NCBI GenBank assembly: GCA_900169975.1
Contig: LT827126.1
Span: 434,001-498,000 of the forward strand
Direction: 5' to 3'
Length of the DNA stretch: 64,000 bases
From: Pseudoflavonifractor sp. Marseille-P3106
Lineage (GTDB): Bacteria > Bacillota > Clostridia > Oscillospirales > Oscillospiraceae
In this document: positions 34,736 to 43,597 of the stretch, in pieces
Position numbering within the stretch: the stretch's first letter is position 1
Layout of the letters: the number at the start of each line of letters is the position of its first letter
Position numbers and translations under genes: made by a program
The notes under the pieces: model-generated
Seen by the model: the letters and a program-made list of their open reading frames with translations, nothing else
What the model was told of the DNA's origin: nothing
Database searches by the model: none

Positions 34736-36961
34736 ATGTGTAACGATAAAGGCACCGGGGAACTGCTGAAATCCGAAGTGATATGTTCCCATCTATTTAC
34801 GGTGTATGAATCCCAGGACTGGAACGTGGCCAAGTATGTCGACGCAGAGACGGGCAACACCATTACTGCCTGTGGTGCGAAACTGCCGACCAGCAAGAAT
34901 GTGACCATCCATCTGCATGGCACATGGCGGGACAACCCCAAGTATGGGCGGCAGTTCTCAGTCGATTACTTCGACGTTGACCTGCCATCCACAAAAGATG
35001 GTGTCGTGTCCTACTTAGGCAGCCTCCGCGTAGGCATCGGCAAGGAGAAAGCCCTGCGTGTCTACCAGAAATTCGGCAGCAGCGTATGGAACGTCCTTGA
35101 GCGGAACCCGGAGCAGTTACTGGAAATCCGGGGTATCTCCAAGAAAATCGTGTCCAGGCTGACCAAGAAGCTGGAGGAGACCCGCATCCAACGTAAAATC
35201 ATCGAGCGGTGCGGCGACGCGGCAAGTGTCATTTCACCAGCCATGCTCAATCGAATGATTAACCACTGCGCCAAGCGTGAGTGGGACATCATGGATATCC
35301 TGGAGCACCATACCTATCAGCTTATGGAAATCCGTGGCTTTGGGTTTGAGACAGTCGATAAGTTGGCCCGGCAGATGCCGGATTTTAAACCAGACAGCAT
35401 CGTTCGTATCATTGCCTCGCTGACTTTCCTTTTCGAGCGGGCTGAGAGCAGGGGCCATGTGTGTCTCCCCAAGGACGACCTCATCAAGCAGATGATAGCT
35501 CTGCTCAATAACCAGTTCCCAAACGCAGTCAACGAGGAAAAGTGCCGCCAGGCACTGAATCTCGCTTATAAGCAAGAGGCTATCAAGGTGACGTCCGGGA
35601 TGGTCTACACCAAGCGGTCCTACGACCAGGAGACTGGTATCGTGGAGGACATCAAGCGCCTGATGACGACTCATCCCCACCAAATCTCTAACATTGATGA
35701 TTTCATCAAGCAGTATGAGGATGAGAACGGCGTCACCCTGGCCGACAGTCAAAAGGAAGCCGTCCGAAGCTCCTTCCGAAACCAGGTCAATATCATCACC
35801 GGCGGCCCCGGCACTGGTAAGACGACTACCACGAAGGCCGTACTCTATGTACATGACCAGGTGTTTGGCAGCTCGTCAGAGCCTGTGCTTCTGGCCCCCA
35901 CGGGGCGAGCAGCCCGGCGGATGTCCGAGGCGACTGGCTATCCGGCCTGTACCATCCATTCCGCTGTCGGCTACACCGGCGTGCCTGAACTGGATGAGCG
36001 GATGTCCGATACGCTGGAGGGAAATCTATTCATCATCGACGAGTCCTCGATGGCTGACCAGTTCATCACGAATATCCTGCTGGAACATATCCCTGACGGA
36101 GCCCGTGTCATCTTTGTAGGCGACCCGGACCAGCTTCCCTCGGTCGGCGCTGGCAATGTGCTTCATGAGTTAATCAGAAGCCAGGTCATCCCGACTGTCA
36201 AGCTCAATGTCATTTTCCGGCAGGCGCAGGATAATCCTATCGTAGAGAACTCGATTCGGATGCAAAAAGGGGAGACCTCGCTTTACTTTGATGGCAAAAG
36301 GTTCGTGCTCTTCGAGCAGTCTGACCCCGCAGCTATCTTCAAAAAGGCGTGCTCTCTCTATGTAAAGTCCGTTCAGAAGTTCGGCCTGGATAATGTGATT
36401 CTGCTGAATCCTTACCGTCACAAAACACCTCTGAATGTTGACCGATTCAATTTGAACCTGCAGCATCTTCTGAATCCCCCAATAGAGGGGGAGTACACGA
36501 TGCGAATTCACGGTATTGAGTTTCGGCGCAATGATAAGGTCATGCAGACAAGGAATACCGAAAATGCCATGAATGGCGATATCGGGTATATCCAGAGCAT
36601 TGAACGATGTCCAGACCCGGACAATCCGACGGAATGGACATACATTGCGAGAATCGAATTCAATGGCGATGGAGAAATCCACGAGTATACTGCTGAGATG
36701 ATGCAGGACCTTGACCTCGCCTACTGTAATACCGTACACAAGGCACAAGGGTCCGAATATCTTACGGTCATCATGGTCGTGTCAGGCGTCCATGAAATCA
36801 TGCTGCAAAGGAACGTGGTCTATACCGCGATTACCCGAAGCAAGCAGAATGTGGCCATCGTAGGGGAGGAGGAAGCATTGAAACGCGCCATCCGCAATGA
36901 TAAATCTGAAACACGGTATACATTGCTCGGAGACCGCTTACACAGCAAATTATCCAAGTAG
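34736..36961 (+). CDS. RecD2-like SF1B DNA helicase, 741 aa
   Basis: ATG with GGAGGGGG upstream. N-terminal OB/helix-hairpin-helix region (EIRGISKKIVSRL near 128, MEIRGFGFETVDKLA near 200), then Walker A GGPGTGKTT (about 357-365), DESSMAD (Walker B, about 434-440) and a C-terminal TVHKAQGSEY motif. RecD2 enzymes unwind DNA 5' to 3'. Together with the exonuclease it makes a recombination/replication module. Confidence 0.85.
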   Translation: MCNDKGTGELLKSEVICSHLFTVYESQDWNVAKYVDAETGNTITACGAKLPTSKNVTIHLHGTWRDNPKYGRQFSVDYFDVDLPSTKDGVVSYLGSLRVGIGKEKALRVYQKFGSSVWNVLERNPEQLLEIRGISKKIVSRLTKKLEETRIQRKIIERCGDAASVISPAMLNRMINHCAKREWDIMDILEHHTYQLMEIRGFGFETVDKLARQMPDFKPDSIVRIIASLTFLFERAESRGHVCLPKDDLIKQMIALLNNQFPNAVNEEKCRQALNLAYKQEAIKVTSGMVYTKRSYDQETGIVEDIKRLMTTHPHQISNIDDFIKQYEDENGVTLADSQKEAVRSSFRNQVNIITGGPGTGKTTTTKAVLYVHDQVFGSSSEPVLLAPTGRAARRMSEATGYPACTIHSAVGYTGVPELDERMSDTLEGNLFIIDESSMADQFITNILLEHIPDGARVIFVGDPDQLPSVGAGNVLHELIRSQVIPTVKLNVIFRQAQDNPIVENSIRMQKGETSLYFDGKRFVLFEQSDPAAIFKKACSLYVKSVQKFGLDNVILLNPYRHKTPLNVDRFNLNLQHLLNPPIEGEYTMRIHGIEFRRNDKVMQTRNTENAMNGDIGYIQSIERCPDPDNPTEWTYIARIEFNGDGEIHEYTAEMMQDLDLAYCNTVHKAQGSEYLTVIMVVSGVHEIMLQRNVVYTAITRSKQNVAIVGEEEALKRAIRNDKSETRYTLLGDRLHSKLSK

Positions 36962-36971
36962 TTAAAAAGTC

Positions 36972-37025
36972 CCGCAACCCCTGTCACCCCTCCGAAAAGA
37001 GGAGTTGACAGGGGTTTATTCTTTC
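36972..37025 (+). terminator. Terminator after the helicase gene
   Basis: ACCCCTGTCA(ACT)CC-type stem formed by CCCCTGTCACCCCTCC and GGAGTTGACAGGGG, then TTTATTCTTTCTTT. Confidence 0.65.
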
Positions 37026-37034
37026 TTTAAGAAT

Positions 37035-37063
37035 TTGCACAATACAATGATATATGGTATAAT
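37035..37063 (+). promoter_or_regulatory. Promoter for the SLH protein gene
   Basis: TTGCAC (37035-37040), 17 bp, TATAAT (37058-37063) with TGG before the -10. GGGAGTAC follows 16 nt later, a variant of the leader box, but there is no hairpin. Confidence 0.65.
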
Positions 37064-37109
37064 ATTGTTGCCCCTGATTGGGAGTACTAAAAAGAAGGAG
37101 GAAAAGGAA

Positions 37110-40100
37110 ATGAAAGCAAAGAGATTCGGCTCTTTGCTTCTGACCATTGTGATGGTCGCGTCACTGATTACTGCACTTCCGGTATCTGCATCTGCTGCCG
37201 AAGTGCAAAACGGAACTGCATACTCAGCCAACAACATCACTTACAGTGGTCAGACGCGGCAGGCATCAACAGGGTCCTTTTTCGTCGATAACATCGGCGA
37301 TGTGGACTACAATGGCAACTACCAAACTCCGAAACCGATTGTGATGTCGCTGTCCGGGACAGTGTTAAGGGAAAACCGTGACTACGAACTCTCTTACCAC
37401 AACAACCGGAACGCAGGCATCGCAACCATCACCATCACGGGCCTCGGCTCCTACGAGAACCAGGTCCAAACCCTGTCGTTCACCATCAATGAAGCCCCGC
37501 TGTATGTCCGTGTCAACAGTGTCCAATGCGCAATCAACGAGAACCCGGACTTCAGTTACACGCTCACCGGCGGCCAGCTCTATGGGAACGACACGCTCCC
37601 CGAGCCTGAGTATTCGCTCTACAACCGGAGCAACGGGACAAAGGGCATCACCGCCAGTTTCGCCGGGATGGACAACTATGACATACATGTCACAGACGGC
37701 ATCCTGACCTATACGGACGTTTCTGGAGACGTGACTATCAGTGGCATCTCCGATGTCACATATGACGGCACGTACCAGACCCCAAGTCCCACTGTTACAA
37801 CAGAGAGCGGAACGAAGCTCTATGAGGGCGAAGACTATCAACTGAGCTACTCCAACAATCGCAATGCTGGGCGGGCTTCCGTCCAGGTCATTGGTATCGG
37901 CAGATACGCAGGGCAGCTCAACCAAACCGTTTACTTCAATATCGAGAAGGCTCCTCTGACCATTCAGGTCAGAGATGTGCGGTGCAGCATCCACGACGAC
38001 CCTGAGTTTTCCTACTACATTGCTGATGGCAAGCTCTATGGCTCTGACAGTCTGGGCCAGCCGAAGTACACCACACACTCCAGGACTGGCCATTCCTATG
38101 GCCCTGTGTTCGATATTGAGGTATCGTTCCCCTCCGCAAACACAGCCAACTACGACATCACAGTCCGTGAGGGCACTTTGACCTATACCGACGTGGACTA
38201 CAACACAAGTTATGTCATCGACGTGACTTCCAGTTCCGGCGGCCGGGTTTCTCCCTCTGGGCGCACGCTCGTTTACAGCGGCGATAACCAGACCTTCCGC
38301 TTCTATCCGAACAGCGGGTATGAGGTCATCGCAGTCTATGTGGACGGCAAGGACGTGGGCGACGTGAGCCGCTACACATTCTATGATGTCACCGAGAACC
38401 ACGAGCTCTATGTGGACTTCGCGCCTATCAGTGCGAGCCGGTACGAGATTGAGGCTGACTGCAGCTACGGCGGCACCATCACCCCATCTGGAACGGTCCA
38501 TGTTTCCCGTGACCAAGACCGGACCTTCGTGTTTGACCCCAAGTCTGGATACGAGGTGTCCGCAGTCTATGTGGACGGTAAAAAGCTGTCCTATGTCACG
38601 GAGAAGTATACGTTCCGGGATGTCCGTGATGACCACACCATCTATGTCGAGTTTGAGCGCTCCAACGGCACCAAGTTTGACATCGATGCTGACTGCAGTT
38701 CCGGCGGCTCCATTTCGCCCTCCGGCACCATCCGTGTAACTCGTGGTCACGACCGCACCTTCACATTTGACCCCAATTCCGGGTATGAGGTTTCCGCTAT
38801 CTACGTGGATGGCCGTAAGCTGTCCTATACAGATGACGAGTACACCTTCTATAACGTCCGCGACGACCACACTCTCTATGTGGAGTTTGAGCGGAGCAAT
38901 GCGACCCGGTATGAGATTGAGGCGGATAGCAGCTCCGGCGGCACCATCTCTCCCTCGGGCAATGTGTGGGTCAGCCGTGGCAGTTCCAAGACCTTCACGT
39001 TCAAGCCCAATTCTGGCTATGAGATTGAGGCGGTCTATGTGGATGGTGATAAGGTCAGCGGAACACCCAGCAGTTATCGGTTCTCCAATGTCCGTGATGA
39101 CCACACCATCTATGTGGAGTTTGAACGGGCGAGCCGAAACAAGTTCGAAATCGAGGCCGACGCAAGTTCCGGCGGCCGCATCTCTCCCTCCGGCACATCC
39201 ACTGTGACCCGTGGGAACAACAAGACCTACACCATGACCCCCAATTCCGGCTATGGCATTCTTGCCGTCTATGTCGATGGGGACTATGTAGGGGACTCCA
39301 GGACGTACACCTTCCGCGACGTAGATGAGGACCATGAGATTTTTGTCCGCTTCGCAAAGAAGGCTGAAATCCACGATGACTACGACATCGACATCACCTG
39401 GTCTGACGGCGGCTCCATTTCCCCCAGCGGGAGAGGCACGGTCTCCGTAGAGAAGGGCGATGACCGGACCTTCACCTTCGTGCCAGAGTCTGGCTACAAG
39501 GTGGCTCGTGTCTATGTGGATGACGACCTGGTTCCTGCGGCCCGAAGCTACACCTTCAAGGATGTAGTCGAAGACCACACCCTGCGTGTGGAATTCGAAA
39601 AGACCGGCCCCACGCTGGTCTATCCGACCAACTGGTCCAACCCCTTTACCGATGTCCACGCTGGTGACTGGTTCTATGACTCCGTGAAGTTCATGAATGG
39701 AAATGGTCTGATTCAGGGCACTTCTGGTTCGACCTATTCTCCGTACACGACGACGACCCGGGGCATGATTGTCACTATCCTTTACCGTCTGGATGGCGCA
39801 CCGGCGACTTACAACAGCAATCCCTTCTATGATGTGAGTGCAAACGCCTACTACGCCAATGCCGTGAACTGGGCCTCCCAGGCCGGTATCGTTGCGGGTT
39901 ACGGCGATGGTTCCTTCCATCCCAATGACCCCATCACCAGACAGCAGATGGCGGCTATCCTGTATCGCTACGCGATTTACAAGGGCTATTACACCGCCAA
40001 TCAGAGCAATCTGAGCGCACAGTTCTCCGATTACAACCAGATTTCCTCCTACGCTGTCGTCCCCATGAGCTGGGCTCATGCGAACGGCATCATCGCAGGA

Positions 40101-40193
40101 ACCACGCCGACAACGCTGAATCCTACGGGAACAGCGACCCGTGCGCAAATCACGGTCATGCTGGCTCGCTTCTGCCAGAGGTTCTGCATGTAA
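37110..40193 (+). CDS. Surface protein with MBG-like and six beta repeats plus three SLH domains, 1027 aa
   Basis: ATG 37110 with AGGAGGAAAAGG upstream. Signal peptide ending ASAAE (about residue 31). Two MBG-type domains (DVDYNGNYQTPKP..., DVTYDGTYQTPSP...), then six ~78-residue repeats of the form I-x-A-x-SSGGxISPSG ... VDD/DGxxV ... DDHTIYVEFE, akin to divergent InlB-B repeats. Three S-layer homology domains follow (FTDVHAGDWFYDSVKF, FYDVSANAYYANAV, FSDYNQISSYAVVPM). SLH domains bind pyruvylated cell-wall glycans, so it decorates the host surface. Neighbouring repeats are near-identical at DNA level and prone to recombination. Confidence 0.85.
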   Translation: MKAKRFGSLLLTIVMVASLITALPVSASAAEVQNGTAYSANNITYSGQTRQASTGSFFVDNIGDVDYNGNYQTPKPIVMSLSGTVLRENRDYELSYHNNRNAGIATITITGLGSYENQVQTLSFTINEAPLYVRVNSVQCAINENPDFSYTLTGGQLYGNDTLPEPEYSLYNRSNGTKGITASFAGMDNYDIHVTDGILTYTDVSGDVTISGISDVTYDGTYQTPSPTVTTESGTKLYEGEDYQLSYSNNRNAGRASVQVIGIGRYAGQLNQTVYFNIEKAPLTIQVRDVRCSIHDDPEFSYYIADGKLYGSDSLGQPKYTTHSRTGHSYGPVFDIEVSFPSANTANYDITVREGTLTYTDVDYNTSYVIDVTSSSGGRVSPSGRTLVYSGDNQTFRFYPNSGYEVIAVYVDGKDVGDVSRYTFYDVTENHELYVDFAPISASRYEIEADCSYGGTITPSGTVHVSRDQDRTFVFDPKSGYEVSAVYVDGKKLSYVTEKYTFRDVRDDHTIYVEFERSNGTKFDIDADCSSGGSISPSGTIRVTRGHDRTFTFDPNSGYEVSAIYVDGRKLSYTDDEYTFYNVRDDHTLYVEFERSNATRYEIEADSSSGGTISPSGNVWVSRGSSKTFTFKPNSGYEIEAVYVDGDKVSGTPSSYRFSNVRDDHTIYVEFERASRNKFEIEADASSGGRISPSGTSTVTRGNNKTYTMTPNSGYGILAVYVDGDYVGDSRTYTFRDVDEDHEIFVRFAKKAEIHDDYDIDITWSDGGSISPSGRGTVSVEKGDDRTFTFVPESGYKVARVYVDDDLVPAARSYTFKDVVEDHTLRVEFEKTGPTLVYPTNWSNPFTDVHAGDWFYDSVKFMNGNGLIQGTSGSTYSPYTTTTRGMIVTILYRLDGAPATYNSNPFYDVSANAYYANAVNWASQAGIVAGYGDGSFHPNDPITRQQMAAILYRYAIYKGYYTANQSNLSAQFSDYNQISSYAVVPMSWAHANGIIAGTTPTTLNPTGTATRAQITVMLARFCQRFCM

Positions 40194-40263
40194 CGGAAAT
40201 GGCGCAAACTTTCATCTTTGACGTCAAATAATGTAAGTATACTTATAATATCTGACGCCGTAT

Positions 40264-40395
40264 TGCAAGCGGGGCAGGGTAGGGGACACTGGCTGACGCA
40301 TTGACCGGGCCAGTGAGTTATGCCGGACAAAAAAATCCGGCAGAGGCACTTGGAACGGAATCCAATGCCAGTTTCACCACCTGTCCCGCTTGCTT
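40264..40395 (+). ncRNA. Candidate structured 5' leader (multi-branched RNA) of the M15 peptidase gene
   Basis: An outer helix GCAAGCGGG / CCCGCTTGC closes three stem-loops: CACTGGC/GCCAGTG, GCCGGA/TCCGGC, and GGCA...GGA/TCC...TGCC. This is a compact junction like that of a riboswitch. A TTGACG...TATAAT promoter with a long 20-bp spacer lies at 40218-40249. No riboswitch class recognised; no terminator is obvious between it and the gene. Confidence 0.5.
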
Positions 40396-40441
40396 TCTTA
40401 CAATCTCATTTGCAATAAAAAATCACAGATTGGAGAGCAAG

Positions 40442-41536
40442 ATGCAGTATACAACGGAATTCAAGCGGCTCGTCTCATGCCTGCTCGTGTTTGTGATGCT
40501 GCTCGGGATGATTCCCTTTTCACTGACCACTGCATCGGCAGCATCCACTGGCCCGTTCGAACTCCCTGTTGAGGGTTCCACGGGCTACGCGGTGCGAGAC
40601 ATCAATATTCGAGCGACTCCATCTGAAAGCGGCACTCTTGTGAAGAACATCCCTGCCGGAACTGCCTATCGCATTATCGGCGGGGAAGAGGGCAACTACC
40701 TCAAGGTACAGCTCCAGGATGGGACCGAGGGATACGCCAGCATCACCTATACGATGATTAACCTGCCTGACGTTATCCCTTCTATCACGTACAACGCAAC
40801 CAATTCGTACAATTCCCTTTACAAAAGCCTTGGCTACGATTTGCCTGGCATTACAGGCCAGTCCCTCTACACGGGCAAGACGCAGAATGACCGCTTGGGC
40901 TATTCCGAGTTCATGATGCCGTGCCTGTATGAGATGGCCAAGAAAATCGCAGCCGCCCAGCAGTCTGCGCTGGCCAACAACGAGTGTCTTATCCTGTATG
41001 AGGCATTCCGGCCAAGAGAAGTTCAGGCTGCCGTTGGAGACGCCCTGAACTCCTTGGCTGACTCCAACGCCGAGGTCGATGCCGCCGTTCGGAAGAATCC
41101 GAACTTCAGCATGGCGTATTTCATCAACACCGGCACGGGCAACCATCAGCTCGGCGTCGCAATCGATGTGAGCCTTGGCTCCTTTACATCAACTACTCCT
41201 GTCAAAGTGGGGGATACAACAGTTCAGAAGCCCACCAATGTTCAGGAGTATTCGATGCCAACTCAGATGCATGAACTGTCCCAGCGTGCTGCGGTGTTTA
41301 CAAAGCAGTATTCCCATACTGGGACGGACTGGCAGAGTCAAACTCTGGCAGATTCCTTTAAGAATAACCAGTATGCAGTCAAATTGCAGAGCTACTGCAC
41401 TGGCGCGGGCCTGACGCCGCTGTGCTCTGAGTGGTGGCACTTCAACGACAACACGATTCGTCCGAATGTCGTGAACAGTGCAAAAGGCAACTTCTATATC
41501 ACGCAGTGCTTATGTCCGGGAAATCGTGGCCGCTGA
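40442..41536 (+). CDS. Exported M15-family (VanX/VanY-like) peptidase with SH3 domain; abrupt 3' end, 364 aa
   Basis: ATG 40442 with TGGAGAGCAAG upstream. Signal peptide (cleavage after ASA, about residue 32), an SH3_3-like domain (VRDINIRATPSESGTLVKNI), then an M15 D-Ala-D-Ala peptidase site: YEAFRPREVQ (Arg, about 187), GNHQLGVAIDV (His/Asp, about 234-244) and SEWWHF (Glu/His, about 329-334). It would cleave cell-wall peptides. The last 8 codons run into unrelated sequence: the frame meets a GC-richer surface-protein fragment near 41,505 and stops. Confidence 0.75.
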   Translation: MQYTTEFKRLVSCLLVFVMLLGMIPFSLTTASAASTGPFELPVEGSTGYAVRDINIRATPSESGTLVKNIPAGTAYRIIGGEEGNYLKVQLQDGTEGYASITYTMINLPDVIPSITYNATNSYNSLYKSLGYDLPGITGQSLYTGKTQNDRLGYSEFMMPCLYEMAKKIAAAQQSALANNECLILYEAFRPREVQAAVGDALNSLADSNAEVDAAVRKNPNFSMAYFINTGTGNHQLGVAIDVSLGSFTSTTPVKVGDTTVQKPTNVQEYSMPTQMHELSQRAAVFTKQYSHTGTDWQSQTLADSFKNNQYAVKLQSYCTGAGLTPLCSEWWHFNDNTIRPNVVNSAKGNFYITQCLCPGNRGR

Positions 41537-42473
41537 CGGCTACATCCTCGACAACGAGGTCAAGTCCTTCTGGGTAGAGTCCGGCGACACCACCATGATT
41601 GAGTGGGAGAACACCGCCGAGTACGCCCAGATTCAGGTCGTCAAGACCTCCGCCGACTACAACTCCACCAACGGCCTGCCTGCTGGCACGCCTCTGGCTG
41701 GTGCCGTGTTCACCATCTACGACAAGCGCAACAACGTGGTGGACACCATCCAGACCAACGCCAGCGGCATCGCCTCCTCCAAGCTCCTGCCCCTGGGCAT
41801 CTACACCGTGAAGGAGACGACAGCGCCCACCAACTACGGCCTGAACACCAACACCTTCACCGCAGACCTTGAGTTCGCGGGCCAGGTGGTCCAGATTCAG
41901 GTCACTGACCCCAGCATCTCCACCGGAGTGACTATCAAGAAGACCGGCTATCAGCAGGTCATGAACAACAGCCTCATCCGGTACACCGTCAGCGGTGTCG
42001 CCAACACCTCCAGCGTCAGCCTCAACAGCTTCTACTGGAGGGACACCATCCCGACGGACGCCATGCGCCTGACCCGGCTGGTGACGGGCACTTACAGCGC
42101 CACTCAGAACTACAAAGTGACCTACACCACCAACCTGAACAGCAACTGGCAGACCGCTTATGACAACCTGTCCACGGCGCAGAACTACACGCTGGACATG
42201 AGCGCCACGGCCCTCGGCCTGGCCTCCAACGAGTATGTCACCTCGTTCATGCTGGTATTCGGCATCGTGCCCTCTGGCTTCCACCAGTTGACCGACGCCA
42301 CCGTTGATGGCACCACGCTCTACGCGCTCACCAACGGCTACCAGTTCGCCAACAAGGCGGACGTGGGCGGCCTGTATGGCCAGTACTGGCAGCAGTCCAT
42401 CGCCCGGTGGACCACTTCCATCTACTCTAACTACAAGCCCTACACCCCGACCCTGCCCCGGACTGGTTATTAA
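41506..42473 (+). pseudogene. LPXTG-type prealbumin-fold surface-protein fragment
   Basis: The frame reads SAYVREIVAADGYILDN, then a Cna-B/SpaA-like domain (PAGTPLAGAVFTIYD ... GIYTVKETTAPTNYG) and a beta-rich region ending LPRTGY-stop. It has no start codon with ribosome site, no signal peptide, and no membrane helix or basic tail after LPRTG. The first ATG in frame (41478) lies inside the upstream gene. It is +1 relative to the peptidase frame. The sequence is visibly more GC-rich than its surroundings, so it looks like a foreign segment fused here. Confidence 0.6.
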
Positions 42474-42495
42474 GTCCTAAGCACCCAAGCGCCCC
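42471..42495 (+). repeat. Octamer array 6
   Basis: Three units (AAGTCCTA, AGCACCCA, AGCGCCCC) in 8-bp phase after the stop, running into the next terminator stem. Confidence 0.55.
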
Positions 42496-42525
42496 CGTCT
42501 GAACTCCAGGCGGGGGCGCTTCCTA
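42489..42525 (+). terminator. Terminator
   Basis: AGCGCCCCCG pairs with CGGGGGCGCT, with TTCC following; separates the surface region from leader I. Confidence 0.65.
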
Positions 42526-42538
42526 TCTCACTCATAAT

Positions 42539-42702
42539 TTGACCAGTAAAATGAAAAATGGTACAATATTATCACATTGAGGAAGTATCGAATTTCACCG
42601 TATGACGATATTTGAGGGGTTGGAGAGAGACTTGCCGCAGAACGGCTGGGAACTCATCCACCCCTTTTTCTCTAATGTCCTTCCACGCCTACATCACGAA
42701 GT
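42539..42702 (+). promoter_or_regulatory. Leader I
   Basis: TTGACC (42539-42544), 17 bp, TACAAT (42562-42567), GGAAGTAT (42581-42588). A longer branched hairpin at 42614-42665 (AGGGGTTGGA ... TCCACCCCT) with T5; no ATATATACA tract. Drives the SSB-like gene. Confidence 0.65.
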
Positions 42703-42764
42703 AAATTTTAATTATTAAACAGCGTGGATTGTAGTGTCCTGCGGGGCACAGAAAGGAGATTATC

Positions 42765-43439
42765 ATGGCCGACTCTTTCAGCAACCGCATTTGTATTTCC
42801 AGAACCAACAAGGACCAGAATGGGAACCTGCATCTGCACGGAACCTTCTGCGGCAGTCTGTCGTTCCCCCGGGAAGGCGATGAGAAGCCTTTCTCTTTGG
42901 TGGAGAGAAAAACCCGCAATGATAAGACCTACAAGCAGGTCAAGTGTACGCTGGTCATCGTCCCGGATAACCGGAAGTCGGAAAAGGGATACCCGACCAG
43001 TGGCATCTATCTGGACGGTAATTATCTGACTTTCCAGGAAGTCCTGAACAACGTCGGAGCTGAGCTGTTCAACGGCAAACTCTATGCGACAGTCTACATG
43101 GACCGGAATACCATGGGGCTGTATCAGCTCATGGCCGACCCCAATCTGTCCTACAAGGATAACATTATGGTGGCCGGAGAGCTTTCCTTCTTCAAAGGCA
43201 GCAACGACGGCAAGGTCCGTGCCGCAATCGGGAATGTGTCCCTCTTTGCCCGTGACCATATCTTTGACGATAAGGTCGATAAGGCGAACGCCAACTGCCA
43301 GTTGAGCGACAAGACCGGCGGCAACGGTGGTGGCAGCGCACCGGCCAGTCAGAACAGTGCGGGCGGTTCGGCTCCTGCCTCTGCGTATCCCAGTGCCAGT
43401 TTCGTTGATATTGACGAAGACGAGGAGCTTCCGTTCTAA
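42765..43439 (+). CDS. SSB-like single-stranded-DNA-binding protein, 224 aa
   Basis: ATG with AAAGGAGA upstream. A beta-rich N-terminal domain of about 170 residues, a Gly/Ser/Ala linker (GGNGGGSAPASQNSAGG) and the acidic tip DIDEDEELPF. This is the layout of bacterial SSB, whose tip recruits partner enzymes. The OB-domain sequence itself is not a standard SSB, so the call rests on layout and on the nearby exonuclease and helicase. Confidence 0.6.
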   Translation: MADSFSNRICISRTNKDQNGNLHLHGTFCGSLSFPREGDEKPFSLVERKTRNDKTYKQVKCTLVIVPDNRKSEKGYPTSGIYLDGNYLTFQEVLNNVGAELFNGKLYATVYMDRNTMGLYQLMADPNLSYKDNIMVAGELSFFKGSNDGKVRAAIGNVSLFARDHIFDDKVDKANANCQLSDKTGGNGGGSAPASQNSAGGSAPASAYPSASFVDIDEDEELPF

Positions 43440-43445
43440 GGCACT

Positions 43446-43484
43446 TGACAAATGCGGGCACACTTTTGTGCCCGCATTTTTTAT
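43446..43484 (+). terminator. Intrinsic terminator
   Basis: AAATGCGGGCACA pairs with TGTGCCCGCATTT, then T-rich TTTTTATT. Strong. Confidence 0.8.
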
Positions 43485-43486
43485 TG

Positions 43487-43520
43487 AGGCACTTAAGTGC
43501 TAAAGAACTGAGATGCTGGA
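43487..43520 (+). repeat. Octamer array 7
   Basis: AGGCACTT, AAGTGCTA, AAGAACTG, AGATGCTG in 8-bp phase, 20 bp before the -35 of the next promoter. Confidence 0.65.
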
Positions 43521-43539
43521 TTGCGGTATCACCAAATAA

Positions 43540-43568
43540 TTGCACAATTCACTTTAAAATGGTACAAT
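43540..43568 (+). promoter_or_regulatory. Promoter for the 129-aa membrane protein
   Basis: TTGCAC (43540-43545), 17 bp, TACAAT (43563-43568) with TGG before it. No hairpin leader. Confidence 0.65.
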
Positions 43569-43597
43569 ATTTTATATTTATAAAGGAGGGCCTGCCG

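Noticed and set aside
37365-40148. A 927-codon open frame antisense to the SLH protein
   Set aside because: It mirrors the codon bias and repeats of the sense gene, has no ribosome site or promoter, and encodes nothing recognisable.
41499-42284. 261-codon minus-strand frame in the LPXTG fragment
   Set aside because: Shadow of a GC-rich coding segment; no start signals.
222-43520. Octamer arrays as CRISPR or replication-origin iterons
   Set aside because: Units are 8 bp, degenerate, unspaced and without spacers; they are dispersed at promoters, not concentrated beside a replication gene.
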